DNA of 64,000 bases from Streptomyces olivochromogenes. Lineage in GTDB: Bacteria > Actinomycetota > Actinomycetes > Streptomycetales > Streptomycetaceae. Made by a program: the position numbers and the translations under genes. Shown here one piece after another: positions 22,271 through 30,373 of this stretch; position 1 is the first letter of the stretch; each line of letters opens with the position of its first letter. Below the pieces are notes generated by a model. That model ran no database searches, was not told the DNA's origin, and was given only the letters and a program-made list of their open reading frames with translations. The stretch covers positions 87,459 through 151,458 of the forward strand of contig NZ_JADDRL010000007.1 in assembly GCF_021538895.1 (NCBI RefSeq), read 5' to 3'.

Positions 22271-24058
22271 ATGAGTGAGATATCCGGTATTGAGATCCGG
22301 GGTTTTCGAAGCTTTTACGCCGAACCGCAGCGGATTTTTCCGCTGGGCAAGATGACTGTGATTGCCGGACCAAACAATAGCGGCAAGAGTAACATCTTCA
22401 GGTTCGCAGAAAAATTCATCTCCCCGCTATCTGGAGGAGGGACATCAATTTCAGACCTATCCCCTCTCGATGTTCCGATTCTTCCCGAGGGGACGGAAGT
22501 GCCTCCGTTTGGCTTCGGGGTTGCTCTGGCGAGTGATGACCCGTTGGATCACTTGGAAAGTGTATTTCAATATCGTGCACGTCTTGGCATCGCGACTCAA
22601 GAAGCCTTGGAAATCCTCGTTAGGCATCCGGCTCTATACAGCGAGGAGGATAAGGCTTTTTGGTTCCGATTTGAGCGAGGTTTGCCCAATGGGGCGCCCG
22701 TCCTTAGTCGCGATTCCCTACAGGCGGCGTTTGTAGATCTGAGAGGGAGGGAACGGGAGCTTGCCGACGCCGCTGGCAAGCTCACGGGCGTTTCCTCAGG
22801 CCTGGAAGAGAATATTCAAGGCATCGTGCAACGCCTTCCTCAATCATTGATTTACCCGACGGTGGTCATGATCCCGGCTTTCCGGGAGATCGTGTCCGAT
22901 GGCAGTCCAGAACCCAATCTGACTCGTTTGGATGGAAGAGGTCTGCCCGGCTTTTTGCACGCACTGCACTCGCCTTCAGCCGAGCGTTATCGCGAGGATT
23001 CGAAGAAGTTTCAAAGGATCAATAAGTTCCTTCAGAGTGTGCTTGAGGAAGACGATGCACAGATCGCGATTCCTTACAACAGTACGACGGTCCACGTGAG
23101 CGTCGGGGGTCGAGTTCTCCCTATCGAGAGTCTTGGGGCAGGGGTTTCGCAAGTTGTGATGCTCGCCGCAGCCTCGACTTGGCATTCAGGCGCCCTTGTC
23201 TGTATTGAAGAGCCCGAAGTTCATCTACATCCCATTCTCCTCCGCAAGCTTGCCCGCTATCTGATGGAAGAGACGGATAATCTGTACCTATTGAGCACGC
23301 ACTCGACGAGCCTAATGGACAATCCTCAGGTGACGGTCGTTGAAATATCCCACACGTACGAGCATGGTACGAAAATAAGAACGGCGGTAACCGAAGATAA
23401 CCGTGCCCGCATCTCTCAAAGTTTGGGATATCGTGCATCGGACATCCTGCAATCCAACTTCATAGTTTGGGTTGAGGGGCCTTCGGATCGAATTTACATA
23501 AACCATTGGATCCGCGTCACAGACCCGTCGTTGACGGAGGGGATTCACTACAGTGTGATGTTTTATGGGGGGAAGCTGCTTTCTCACCTTAGTGGTGGGG
23601 AGTGGCTTGCGCCGGCGGGTGCAGTGCAAGACTTCATCCTGCTGCTCAAGATAAACAGAAATATGGCGATCGTTATCGACTCTGACCTTAAGTCCGCGGA
23701 GGGGGTTCTCAGGGAAACGAAAGTTAGGATCGTGAAAGAATTTTCCGAACATGGAGGTTTCGCATGGGTCACTGCTGGGCGAGAGATTGAGAACTATGTG
23801 CCCGTGGAAAAATTCAATTCGGCAGCACAAAGGGTGCATGCGTCCGCAAGTCCAGTCAAACCAAGGGATATATTTGGTGACATGTTCACTGGCGTGAAGC
23901 GACGAAAGGGTGAGACTCCTGGCGTTACGGCGCCGGATAAGGTAGAGATTGCTCGTGCCGCGATAAATGGATCGGATGCGGTGTGGGATGTGTTGGATCT
24001 AGCCGACCGTGTATCAAGCCTCGTTGAATTGATTCGGGCAGCGAACCATCTGAAGTAA
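22271..24058 (+). CDS. OLD-family ATPase/TOPRIM nuclease
   Basis: 595 residues. An ABC-type ATPase carries Walker A in VIAGPNNSGKSNIFRF (about 32), a signature-like ESLGAGVSQVVMLAAAS (about 285) and Walker B in CIEEPEVHLHPILL (about 312). A C-terminal TOPRIM domain shows its acidic residues in WVEGPSDRIY (about 400), AIVIDSDLKS (about 470) and REIENYVP. This is the class 1 OLD layout, known for phage exclusion. No UvrD-like partner is adjacent, so it is not Gabija. GC is clearly lower than in neighbours, indicating recent acquisition. ATG 22271 has GGGAGTGAG upstream. Anti-phage defence is inferred from the family. Confidence 0.88.
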   Translation: MSEISGIEIRGFRSFYAEPQRIFPLGKMTVIAGPNNSGKSNIFRFAEKFISPLSGGGTSISDLSPLDVPILPEGTEVPPFGFGVALASDDPLDHLESVFQYRARLGIATQEALEILVRHPALYSEEDKAFWFRFERGLPNGAPVLSRDSLQAAFVDLRGRERELADAAGKLTGVSSGLEENIQGIVQRLPQSLIYPTVVMIPAFREIVSDGSPEPNLTRLDGRGLPGFLHALHSPSAERYREDSKKFQRINKFLQSVLEEDDAQIAIPYNSTTVHVSVGGRVLPIESLGAGVSQVVMLAAASTWHSGALVCIEEPEVHLHPILLRKLARYLMEETDNLYLLSTHSTSLMDNPQVTVVEISHTYEHGTKIRTAVTEDNRARISQSLGYRASDILQSNFIVWVEGPSDRIYINHWIRVTDPSLTEGIHYSVMFYGGKLLSHLSGGEWLAPAGAVQDFILLLKINRNMAIVIDSDLKSAEGVLRETKVRIVKEFSEHGGFAWVTAGREIENYVPVEKFNSAAQRVHASASPVKPRDIFGDMFTGVKRRKGETPGVTAPDKVEIARAAINGSDAVWDVLDLADRVSSLVELIRAANHLK

Positions 24059-24250
24059 GGCAAGGTCCTCCATGTCGAGGTCTTGCGGGCGGCCTGTGAC
24101 GGCAGGGCAGAGAGACCGGTCCCGCGCCCTTCCTACCTGTGGGCTAATGAGGCGGATGGCGAACTTGTGCATGGCGCCACGCACTGCTCTCCGGAGCAGC
24201 CGACATGCGACCCTTGAGGACGACGACAGGTGAGCAGAGAGGGAGTACGA

Positions 24251-24712
24251 GTGCCGCAACAGGCCAGTCCTCGGGGGACCTTCCTGAAGATCGCGGATGC
24301 AGTGAGGGCGCGGATCGAGGCAGACCCGAGCATGACGGTGCTTCCGTCTGCCACCGACCTCATGAGCGACTACAAGATCTCGCGGGGGGTCGCTCTCCGC
24401 GCGTTCGAAGTTCTCCACAAAGACGGCATCGCTGAACCGGTGCCGGGTGGCCGTTGGCGTGTCGTGCGGGCAGGCGAGTGGACTGACCGGCGCCCACTGG
24501 AAGAGCGCATCGCGGAAATCATCGCGGATGAAGGCATGGAAGTCGGGGCAGCGTTTCCTAGTGCTTCCGTTCTGGCTGACCGGTTCGGAGTCTCACGCCC
24601 CACCGTGACCAAGGCTCTCGACAAATTGGAGGCCGCTGGCATGCTCGCGAGTGGAGGGCAGGGCAAGGTGCGGACCGTCCGCGCCGTGCCGAATCGAGAG
24701 GAGCGTTCGTAG
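24251..24712 (+). CDS. Regulator with two GntR-type winged HTH domains
   Basis: About 153 residues. The first domain spans KIADAVRARIEADPSMTVLP then TDLMSDYKISRGVALRAFEV; the second spans LEERIAEIIADEGMEVGAAF then SVLADRFGVSRPTVTKALDK. There is no ligand-binding domain. GTG 24251 is preferred (GAGGGAG 7 bases upstream) over GTG 24230. The tandem HTH arrangement suits binding of an extended operator such as the palindrome at 26674. An HD-domain gene follows 1 base after the stop, so they are an operon. Confidence 0.82.
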   Translation: MPQQASPRGTFLKIADAVRARIEADPSMTVLPSATDLMSDYKISRGVALRAFEVLHKDGIAEPVPGGRWRVVRAGEWTDRRPLEERIAEIIADEGMEVGAAFPSASVLADRFGVSRPTVTKALDKLEAAGMLASGGQGKVRTVRAVPNREERS

Positions 24713-24713
24713 C

Positions 24714-25280
24714 TTGTCGGAACTGATGGAGTGGGCGTACCACCTGGCCGAGTCCCTGCTGGCTGAGCCGCTGCCGCGTCGCTGGAAGCACTGCCTCGGG
24801 GTGGCTGAGAGGGCGCGCACCATTGCCTTTGTCCTCGGGGACGATGCCGAGTTGCTGGAAGCTGCGGCCGTACTGCACGACATCGGTTACGCGCCCGACC
24901 TTGCGAAGACCGGATTCCATCCGCTTGACGGTGCCCGGTACTTGCGGGACGTCGCCAATGCTGACGAACGGGTGGTGCAGCTGGTGGCGCATCACTCCTG
25001 CGCGTGGATGGAAGCCGAAGCGCGAGGTCTGCGCGAGGAGCTTGAGGGCGAGTTCCCACGCGAGAGTACGCACCTGAACGACGCGCTCTGCTACTGCGAC
25101 ATGAACACCACACCAGATGGCACACCGACGAATCCCGTGGACCGAGTCAACGAGATTGCCGGGCGGTACGGGCCGGAGAGCCTCATCGGTACGTTCATCC
25201 GTCGCGCTGAACCGGAGATTCTGGCGAGCACGGCGCGCGTACTCGAACGGGTCGCTGCCACCAAGCGTCAGCCGATGTAG
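24714..25280 (+). CDS. HD-domain phosphohydrolase-like protein
   Basis: 188 residues. Metal-binding HD signature: KHCLGVAERA (His), then AAVLHDIGYAPDL (His-Asp), VAHHSCAW and a late Asp in CYCDMNT. Proteins of this class hydrolyse nucleotides or nucleotide signals; the substrate is unknown. TTG 24714 follows GAGAGGAG. It is translationally close to the GntR gene and convergent with the Nudix gene, overlapping its end by 13 bp. The GntR-HD-Nudix-XRE grouping is a recurring control module in Streptomyces elements, from memory. Confidence 0.8.
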   Translation: MSELMEWAYHLAESLLAEPLPRRWKHCLGVAERARTIAFVLGDDAELLEAAAVLHDIGYAPDLAKTGFHPLDGARYLRDVANADERVVQLVAHHSCAWMEAEARGLREELEGEFPRESTHLNDALCYCDMNTTPDGTPTNPVDRVNEIAGRYGPESLIGTFIRRAEPEILASTARVLERVAATKRQPM

Positions 25281-25741
25281 GGAGTCGGACGGGTCTGGTC
25301 CATCGCGTGCTCGATGCGAAGACGCATGGTGGGGTGGACGTCGAGCTCCGCTAGGTCCGCTGGATCAACCCAGCGCACTTGCGTTGTCTCGTTGCTCGTC
25401 CGCAGGTCACCGCCCACCGGCCGGGCACGAAAGCAGATGCTGAACTGTTGGCGTACCTCGCCGTCGTCGTACTGCATGACGTGCCCCGGGTCTGTGTAGA
25501 TCCCGGACATGTCGACGACTTCAGCCTTGATGCCGGTCTCTTCCCAGACCTCGCGGACCACCGTGTCGCTGATGGACTCGCCCACGTCATGGCCGCCACC
25601 CGGAAGTGCCCAGCGTCCATTGTCGGATCGCTGAATCATGAGCACCTGCCTTGCGTCGTTCTGTACGAACGCGACGACCGACGGCACGACTGAGTTGGCC
25701 GGCGGGGCGTCCGGGTCGTGCAAGTAGTCGATACGTCCCAT
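25268..25741 (-). CDS. Nudix hydrolase
   Basis: 157 residues. Complete Nudix box: GGHDVGESISDTVVREVWEE followed by TGI, preceded by RWALPGG. It hydrolyses a nucleoside diphosphate derivative, substrate unknown. In the AICE pSAM2 the immunity protein Pif has a Nudix motif and blocks redundant transfer; this gene may play that part, which is inference. ATG 25741 has GGGAG 7 bases upstream; TTG 25747, overlapping the previous stop, is an alternative. Confidence 0.87.
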   Translation of the reverse strand: MGRIDYLHDPDAPPANSVVPSVVAFVQNDARQVLMIQRSDNGRWALPGGGHDVGESISDTVVREVWEETGIKAEVVDMSGIYTDPGHVMQYDDGEVRQQFSICFRARPVGGDLRTSNETTQVRWVDPADLAELDVHPTMRLRIEHAMDQTRPTPYIG

Positions 25742-25743
25742 AC

Positions 25744-26502
25744 TCAAGCTCCCGTGATGTCGTGTTCGGTTACTGGCCTGGCGCCTTCCCAGGTCTGCTG
25801 AACGCTATTGGCAAAGGTGTCGAACAGACTGCCTCCGGGGAGTTGACGCAGGTGGAGCACGGGCGCCATGTAGGCGCCAATGCCGTAGACATGCGTGTTG
25901 GCCAACATCTCGTCATCGGCGCGGTAGATCGAGTTGTAGAGCACCGTGTCGTGCAGGCGGAAGGTAATCTCAGGGTGACTGGTGAACAGCGGGCGGTAGT
26001 TGACCAGCGCATTACGGATCTTGCCGTCCATGATGCGATGTCCTTCGTCGATGCCGCGTCGGATGACGGCCTCGCACTCCGGATCGCCCATGAGCACCCG
26101 GATGCGGACGCCGCTCTTGGACTTCTCCTTCAAGGTCGAGAAGAAGAGAGGGTCCTCCGCCAGGTAGATACCGGCATACACAAGGATGTCGATGCACTCG
26201 GTGGCGCGTTCGCACATCTCCCGCCAGAGGGTGAACGGCACGACGTGTCGATGGGGGTAGACGGCCTGGATCTCGGCCTTGCTCAGGTCGGCTGCTGAGT
26301 CCTGTGTTCGGGAGTCGTCCCACAGCGTTGTCACGTCGATGTTGAGCGCTGCTGCCGTTGCGTACTGGTGGCGTCGGTACGGCACCTTGCCCTGCGTGAT
26401 CCAGCGCTCCACGGTCTTCGGGTTGACCTTGATCTCGTCCGCGAGGCTCTGGGCGGTCATGCCGCGGGCTAGCAGGGCCGACCGTAACCGCTCGTTGGGC
26501 AT
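25744..26502 (-). CDS. XRE-type HTH regulator with a large C-terminal domain
   Basis: 252 residues. HTH at MTAQSLADEIKVNPKTVERW (about 14-33), then ITQGKVPYRRHQ. The C-terminal 170 residues (CIDILVYAGIYLAEDPLFFS, VRIRVLMGDPECEAVIRRGI, ITFRLHDTVLYNSIYRADDE) resemble the phospholipase-D-like, HKD-less domains seen in element-borne XRE proteins. ATG 26502 has GAGGGG 5 bases upstream. It faces the transfer-operon promoter across 488 bp and is the second candidate repressor of it. Confidence 0.82.
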   Translation of the reverse strand: MPNERLRSALLARGMTAQSLADEIKVNPKTVERWITQGKVPYRRHQYATAAALNIDVTTLWDDSRTQDSAADLSKAEIQAVYPHRHVVPFTLWREMCERATECIDILVYAGIYLAEDPLFFSTLKEKSKSGVRIRVLMGDPECEAVIRRGIDEGHRIMDGKIRNALVNYRPLFTSHPEITFRLHDTVLYNSIYRADDEMLANTHVYGIGAYMAPVLHLRQLPGGSLFDTFANSVQQTWEGARPVTEHDITGA

Positions 26503-26658
26503 CTGTACCCCCTCGTGGGACATCTAGGGAGCTCTTGACGGTAGTCAGCTGAGCCGGAGCTGTCCAGGTAGGGGGTAACCAACTCCCCTGAGCTGCAGCG
26601 ATTCTGATGGTGCGCCAAGAAGTCCCGGTGCAAAACCAAGAGGATCCGGCCGTGTTCT

Positions 26659-26698
26659 TGACGGCCCCCTATGCAGTACCTGTAAAACAGGTACTGCA
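26659..26698 (+). promoter_or_regulatory. Repressible promoter of the transfer operon with an 11-bp palindromic operator
   Basis: The -35 TTGACG (26659-26664), a 17-base spacer and TGTAAA (26682-26687). The -10 sits inside a perfect inverted repeat, GCAGTACCTGT (26674-26684), AAA, ACAGGTACTGC (26688-26698). A repressor bound here would block transcription toward 26991 and the spd/tra genes. The rest of 26503-26990 holds no recognisable gene. Confidence 0.75.
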
Positions 26699-26990
26699 AC
26701 GCCCGGAGGAAAGCCCGCGGGGGCGAGTACCAAGGCAGCGTCCGTTGGTTGAGAACTCAATAGCGTGCCTATCGAGGATCCACCGCCTGTCCTCAGCCCC
26801 AAGAAGGCGGCCCGCGCGGAGAAAGGCCCGCGCACTCTTCGATCCCTCCGCAGCGTCTTGACGTGCGCTGCGGCCGGTTGCCTCCCCTGCCCGTCTGGCT
26901 GTTTCGGTCGTACGGGCGGGGTGTGGGGAGCCGCGAGCCGGCGTCGGCCGGCCCGGGTCCGTCACCCACGACGACACGTCAGGAGTTCGG

Positions 26991-27146
26991 ATGTTCGGCG
27001 AGAAGACGCAGCAGGCGCCCGACCTGACCAGCCCGGAGAACTTCGAGAAGGGCGAGGCGGTCTACGACCGGATCGTGTCCGGCGAGTGCAAGGACGCCCG
27101 CGCGGAGCTGCACGCCGCGTACGGCACGAAGCCCCAGCGCGGCTGA
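26991..27146 (+). CDS. 51-residue acidic small protein, first gene of the transfer operon
   Basis: ATG 26991 follows AGGAG by 5 bases. The product (MFGEKTQQAPDLTSPENFEK to GTKPQRG) is soluble and helical, with one cysteine. Not recognised. It is the first gene after the operator-promoter and is followed by a strong hairpin at 27171, so it may be expressed more than the downstream genes. Confidence 0.65.
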   Translation: MFGEKTQQAPDLTSPENFEKGEAVYDRIVSGECKDARAELHAAYGTKPQRG

Positions 27147-27170
27147 CCCCACCTACCCACTACGGCGCGC

Positions 27171-27196
27171 GGCACCCGGGCGGCCACCCGGGTGCC
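27171..27196 (+). terminator. Hairpin after the first transfer-operon gene
   Basis: GGCACCCGGG (27171-27180), a 6-base loop, CCCGGGTGCC (27187-27196), then GCTGTTTGGG. Likely a partial terminator, because the operon continues beyond it. Confidence 0.65.
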
Positions 27197-27235
27197 GCTG
27201 TTTGGGCCGTTCACCTCTGGAAGGAACCACGACCC

Positions 27236-27505
27236 ATGAATCCCATCGTCACTGTTCAGGACGCTGTTACCGCGTTCGAGCCCTGGATGGAGCCGACCAA
27301 CGCGGAGCTGGACGCGATCGAGTCGGAGATGCCGCTGATCCTGGCGGACGTCGAACTGATCGACGCGCAGATCATGACCCTGGACCGCACGCCGAGCGAG
27401 CTGGACGCCCGCCGGATCCGCCGCGCTCTGGCCCGGGTCCTGGCCGAGCGCACGAGGCTCGTCAACCGCGCCACCGCTCGCATCGCGCCGGGGGGTGCCG
27501 CGTGA
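27236..27505 (+). CDS. Small helical protein, resembling DUF6284
   Basis: 89 residues, MNPIVTVQDAVTAFEPWMEP then EPTNAELDAIESEMPLI and SELDARRIRRALARVLAER. It looks like the short actinobacterial proteins annotated DUF6284, by memory. AAGGAA lies 10 bases upstream of ATG 27236. The stop overlaps the next gene (GTGA). Function unknown. Confidence 0.65.
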   Translation: MNPIVTVQDAVTAFEPWMEPTNAELDAIESEMPLILADVELIDAQIMTLDRTPSELDARRIRRALARVLAERTRLVNRATARIAPGGAA

Positions 27506-27951
27506 GCACCGCCACCGAGCAAAGCCTTACGGCTGCGCACGCCGAAGTGAAGGCGGAGATCGCACGGACGGACGGTAAGACCAGTTTTCTGTTGGCGTTC
27601 GTCGGCGCGGTTCTCGCCGGTGCCTGGAGTGTCGGTCACGGTATGACGCTCACCCGGCCCGCACTGGTCGTTGGCGTGGCCGGCATGGGGTTGCTGCTGG
27701 CGGCGGCCGGTCTACTGCTGCGCTCGGTTCGCCCGAACCTGGGCGGGGGGCGCGGCTTCCCGCTGTGGGCCACCCTGACCCCCGAGCAGGTCACCGAGGC
27801 TCTTTCCCAGGACCTGGCCGCCGATATTGCCGGGCTGTCCCGGCTGGCGGTCGGCAAGTTCACCTGCCTGCGCCGCGCGGTTGACCTCACTCTCACCGGT
27901 GGCGCCCTGCTGGTCCTGGCCGCCCTGCTGACCTTCGGGGGTGCGGCGTGA
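27502..27951 (+). CDS. Pycsar-effector-like (PycTM/DUF5706-type) membrane protein
   Basis: 149 residues. N-terminal helix SLTAAHAEVKAEIARTDGKT leads into paired membrane segments FLLAFVGAVLAGAWSVG and ALVVGVAGMGLLLAAAGLLL, then a cytoplasmic loop and a last segment LTLTGGALLVLAALLTFG. The AEI-R-D-K motif before the first span and this topology match proteins annotated as Pycsar system effectors. In Pycsar such proteins disrupt the membrane on sensing cCMP or cUMP. No uridylate cyclase is adjacent, but a GGDEF gene lies 1.5 kb downstream in the same operon. The family call is from recall; function is inference. Confidence 0.65.
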   Translation: MSTATEQSLTAAHAEVKAEIARTDGKTSFLLAFVGAVLAGAWSVGHGMTLTRPALVVGVAGMGLLLAAAGLLLRSVRPNLGGGRGFPLWATLTPEQVTEALSQDLAADIAGLSRLAVGKFTCLRRAVDLTLTGGALLVLAALLTFGGAA

Positions 27952-28214
27952 GCCCGGACACTCGCGAGTTCCTGGCCGCGGTTCGGGAGGCCATCGACAT
28001 TCCCACTCCGGCCACCATCGGCGATCGTGAGGCGTTCATGCGCCTGCTGGAAGACCGTGTGCTGGACGCGGTCGTCGCCCTGAACGGCGCCTTGGGCGAG
28101 CCGTCGGCCTCCGACTGGGGGCTTGGCTGGCACACCGAGTACCTGCGTAAGCAGCTCGCGACGAAGCCGCCGACCACCTACCGCCACCACGGTGCGGATG
28201 GGGGTGCGGCATGA
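27948..28214 (+). CDS. Small acidic protein of the transfer operon
   Basis: 88 residues, MSPDTREFLAAVREAIDIPT then EDRVLDAVVALNGAL and HTEYLRKQLATKPPTTYRHH. Soluble, unknown function. GTG 27948 overlaps the previous stop and its own stop overlaps the next ATG, so it is made in step with the membrane proteins on either side. Confidence 0.65.
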   Translation: MSPDTREFLAAVREAIDIPTPATIGDREAFMRLLEDRVLDAVVALNGALGEPSASDWGLGWHTEYLRKQLATKPPTTYRHHGADGGAA

Positions 28215-29413
28215 AGGCCCGGATCAAGCTGCCTGCCGGTGCGAAGACCGTGTTGCCTGCTGTCGCGATGACGGCGGTGTCGATGGTCCTGACGCTGGCC
28301 GTGGTCGTGATGTGGCTCGGCCCGTCGATTCACGAAGGTGTCGCGCTGGTCGTCGGTCTTGGGATTGACGGGGGCTGGCTGGCCACTCTGGCCTATGAAC
28401 GCCGTCTCGCCGCGCAGGGGGACCACAGCAACGTGGTGACCGGCGTCGGCTGGTGCTTCGGTCTCATCGCGGCCGGCGTCCTGGTGGCCCACGCGCTGCT
28501 CACCGCCGACGGCTCCGCCGCCGCGTGGCTGGCCGTGGCCTGGCTGCCCATCGCGGCGAAGGCACTGTGGCTGGTCCACGGGCTGTGGGAGCGCACCGCG
28601 CTCACCCCGGACGCGTTAGACGAGATCCGGGGTATCCAGCAGGAGGCCCGCGACCAGGCGGCCGTGGACCGCGCCCGGCTCCGGGCCACGGCAGGCACGG
28701 AGGTCACCCGGCTGACCGCGGTGACCGGTGCCGGGGCCAACGTCGCCCGCGTCCAGGCCAAGACCGCCAAGACCCTCTCCAAGGCATGGTCGAAGCTGGA
28801 GACGGCTCAGGCCAGTGAGGACACCGGCAGGGCGTTGGCCAGCGCGGCGTGCCGCACCGTGCCCGGTGTCACGCCCCGCTGGGAGCTCCCGGTCTGGGGC
28901 CCCACCGAGCCGGTCACAACACCCTCGATCGACCCACCCGACGTCGACTCCGCGAATACGGAGGAACCAGAGCAGACTCAGACGATTCGGTCGACGGCTG
29001 ACCTGCCGGAATCGACCCCGGTCACGGTCACGCTGACCCGGCTGCCGGTGCCCGATCCGGTCCCGGCCGACGCGGGCAAGTCGAGTCTCGTGCTCAAGCC
29101 GGTCCCGGCCCTCACTGCCCCGATCGGATCGACCCCGTCGGGGTCGATCGAGCAGCGGTCGGTGGCGGCTGACTCGGCCCGCCCGGCGGTCCGGGCGACG
29201 TACCGAGTGCCGGAGTCGGCGAAGACCCCGCGTGTGAAACGCACCCCGGAACAACTCCTCGACGAGGCCCGGACCCTGACGGCCAACTGGCCCCAGATCC
29301 ACATCACCGGGGAGCGGATCCGCAAGGAACTGCACGTCTCCCCGGTCAACGCCCGCATGCTGCGTGATGCACTGCTCGCCGAGCGCACCGCTGGCGCGGA
29401 GGTGAAGGCATGA
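28211..29413 (+). CDS. Spread-type (SpdB-like) membrane protein with a C-terminal HTH-like region
   Basis: 400 residues. Four membrane segments in the first 125 residues: TVLPAVAMTAVSMVLTLAVV, GVALVVGLGIDGGWLATLAY, VVTGVGWCFGLIAAGVLVAH and AAAWLAVAWLPIAAKALWL. A coiled region follows (EIRGIQQEARDQAAVDRARL), then a Pro/Thr-rich linker and a C-terminal domain (TANWPQIHITGERIRKELHV then SPVNARMLRDALL) that resembles a winged HTH. Such proteins help intramycelial spread of conjugating Streptomyces elements. ATGA overlaps occur at both ends. Confidence 0.78.
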   Translation: MKARIKLPAGAKTVLPAVAMTAVSMVLTLAVVVMWLGPSIHEGVALVVGLGIDGGWLATLAYERRLAAQGDHSNVVTGVGWCFGLIAAGVLVAHALLTADGSAAAWLAVAWLPIAAKALWLVHGLWERTALTPDALDEIRGIQQEARDQAAVDRARLRATAGTEVTRLTAVTGAGANVARVQAKTAKTLSKAWSKLETAQASEDTGRALASAACRTVPGVTPRWELPVWGPTEPVTTPSIDPPDVDSANTEEPEQTQTIRSTADLPESTPVTVTLTRLPVPDPVPADAGKSSLVLKPVPALTAPIGSTPSGSIEQRSVAADSARPAVRATYRVPESAKTPRVKRTPEQLLDEARTLTANWPQIHITGERIRKELHVSPVNARMLRDALLAERTAGAEVKA

Positions 29414-30027
29414 GCGCCCTCACCCTCGCGGCCGCCGCGGGAGCTCCCGTCGTGGCGTGGGGCGTCCACGCGGCATGGATGGTCCGCCGGCTTCACACCG
29501 CCCGGCGGGACCCATTGACCGGACTGTGGACGCGTGATGCCTTCACCCGCCGGGCTAGGCGCCTGCTGCGCAACCGCCGCACCGTCGTCGTCCTGGCCGA
29601 CGTGGACCGTTTCAAGCAGGTCAACGACACCCACGGGCACGCCGCCGGTGACGCCCTGCTCGCGGCCACCGCCGCGCGCCTCACCCACGGGGTCGGCCCC
29701 GGCGCCGTAGTCGGGCGGCTGGGCGGCGACGAGTTCGCCGCCGTGTTCGTCGACCGCGACGGCACCGTGCAAGAACGCCTCGACACACTCGCCCGGGTCC
29801 TGGCCCGCCCCCTCGACACGGCACCGCAGGTGCGCACCACGGTGTCGCTGGGCTGGGTCTGCCAGGGCGACCACCTGAGCGATGACCTGTCGGGACTGCT
29901 GCGGCGGGCCGATGAGGCCATGTACGCGGCGAAGGCTGGCCCCTCGCGTGTGCGCCGGGCCCGGCTGGGCTGGCTGCTGACGGGCATCACCGGCATGCGG
30001 CCCGGCCGCCGCCGCAGCGTCGCATGA
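29410..30027 (+). CDS. Membrane-anchored GGDEF-domain protein (diguanylate cyclase-like)
   Basis: 205 residues. A short N-terminal hydrophobic segment (LTLAAAAGAPVVAWGVHAAW) is followed by a full GGDEF domain: RRDPLTGLWTRDAF, VVVLADVDRFKQVNDTHGHA and the intact active site VGRLGGDEFAAVF, then LLRRADEAMYAAKAG. The metal-binding Asp (DVDRF) is present, so it should be catalytically active. An inhibitory RxxD five residues before GGDEF is not seen. It sits in the transfer operon with ATGA overlaps on both sides, so it is likely made during conjugation. It may make c-di-GMP or a related nucleotide. Confidence 0.85.
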   Translation: MSALTLAAAAGAPVVAWGVHAAWMVRRLHTARRDPLTGLWTRDAFTRRARRLLRNRRTVVVLADVDRFKQVNDTHGHAAGDALLAATAARLTHGVGPGAVVGRLGGDEFAAVFVDRDGTVQERLDTLARVLARPLDTAPQVRTTVSLGWVCQGDHLSDDLSGLLRRADEAMYAAKAGPSRVRRARLGWLLTGITGMRPGRRRSVA

Positions 30028-30371
30028 GCAGCCTGCCGGTCTACCGCTGGCGCATGGCTCCGGACGGATACGCCACCTACCGGCAGCTCCGGGCGCGTGG
30101 TCTGCGGCCCGGCGGTCAGGGCGTGGCCGCGCAGCTCGAACGGCCACGCCGGCGCCGTGGGCCGCTGGTCGCCTACCTCTACCGCATCGACGACGCCAAG
30201 CCCGTGCGGCCGATGACCCCTGCCAAGTGGGCGGCTCTGGCCAAGGCCAACGCCGCCCGCCGCCACTGCCCCAAGTGCCGCCGCGATGCGGGCTACGTCA
30301 TCCCCCCGACGCTCGGCACCTGCGCACCCTGCGCCTTCCCTGAACCCTCCGAGTCCCTGAGGAGTGCCTGA
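30024..30371 (+). CDS. RRQRL-type zinc-binding protein
   Basis: 115 residues. The pattern YRWRMAPDGYATYRQLRARG, then GPLVAYLYRIDDAKPVRPMT and two CxxC pairs (RHCPKCRRDAGY, GTCAPCAFPEP) matches the RRQRL-motif zinc-binding proteins of Streptomyces elements. Here the naming motif reads YRQLR rather than RRQRL. ATG 30024 overlaps the GGDEF stop. Function unknown. Confidence 0.78.
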   Translation: MSSLPVYRWRMAPDGYATYRQLRARGLRPGGQGVAAQLERPRRRRGPLVAYLYRIDDAKPVRPMTPAKWAALAKANAARRHCPKCRRDAGYVIPPTLGTCAPCAFPEPSESLRSA

Positions 30372-30373
30372 CC

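Noticed and set aside
22271..24058. Gabija system
   Set aside because: No UvrD/GajB-type helicase gene next to the OLD nuclease; the next gene is a GntR regulator.
27502..27951. Complete Pycsar defence system
   Set aside because: No adjacent uridylate cyclase; only the effector-like protein is present, in a transfer operon.
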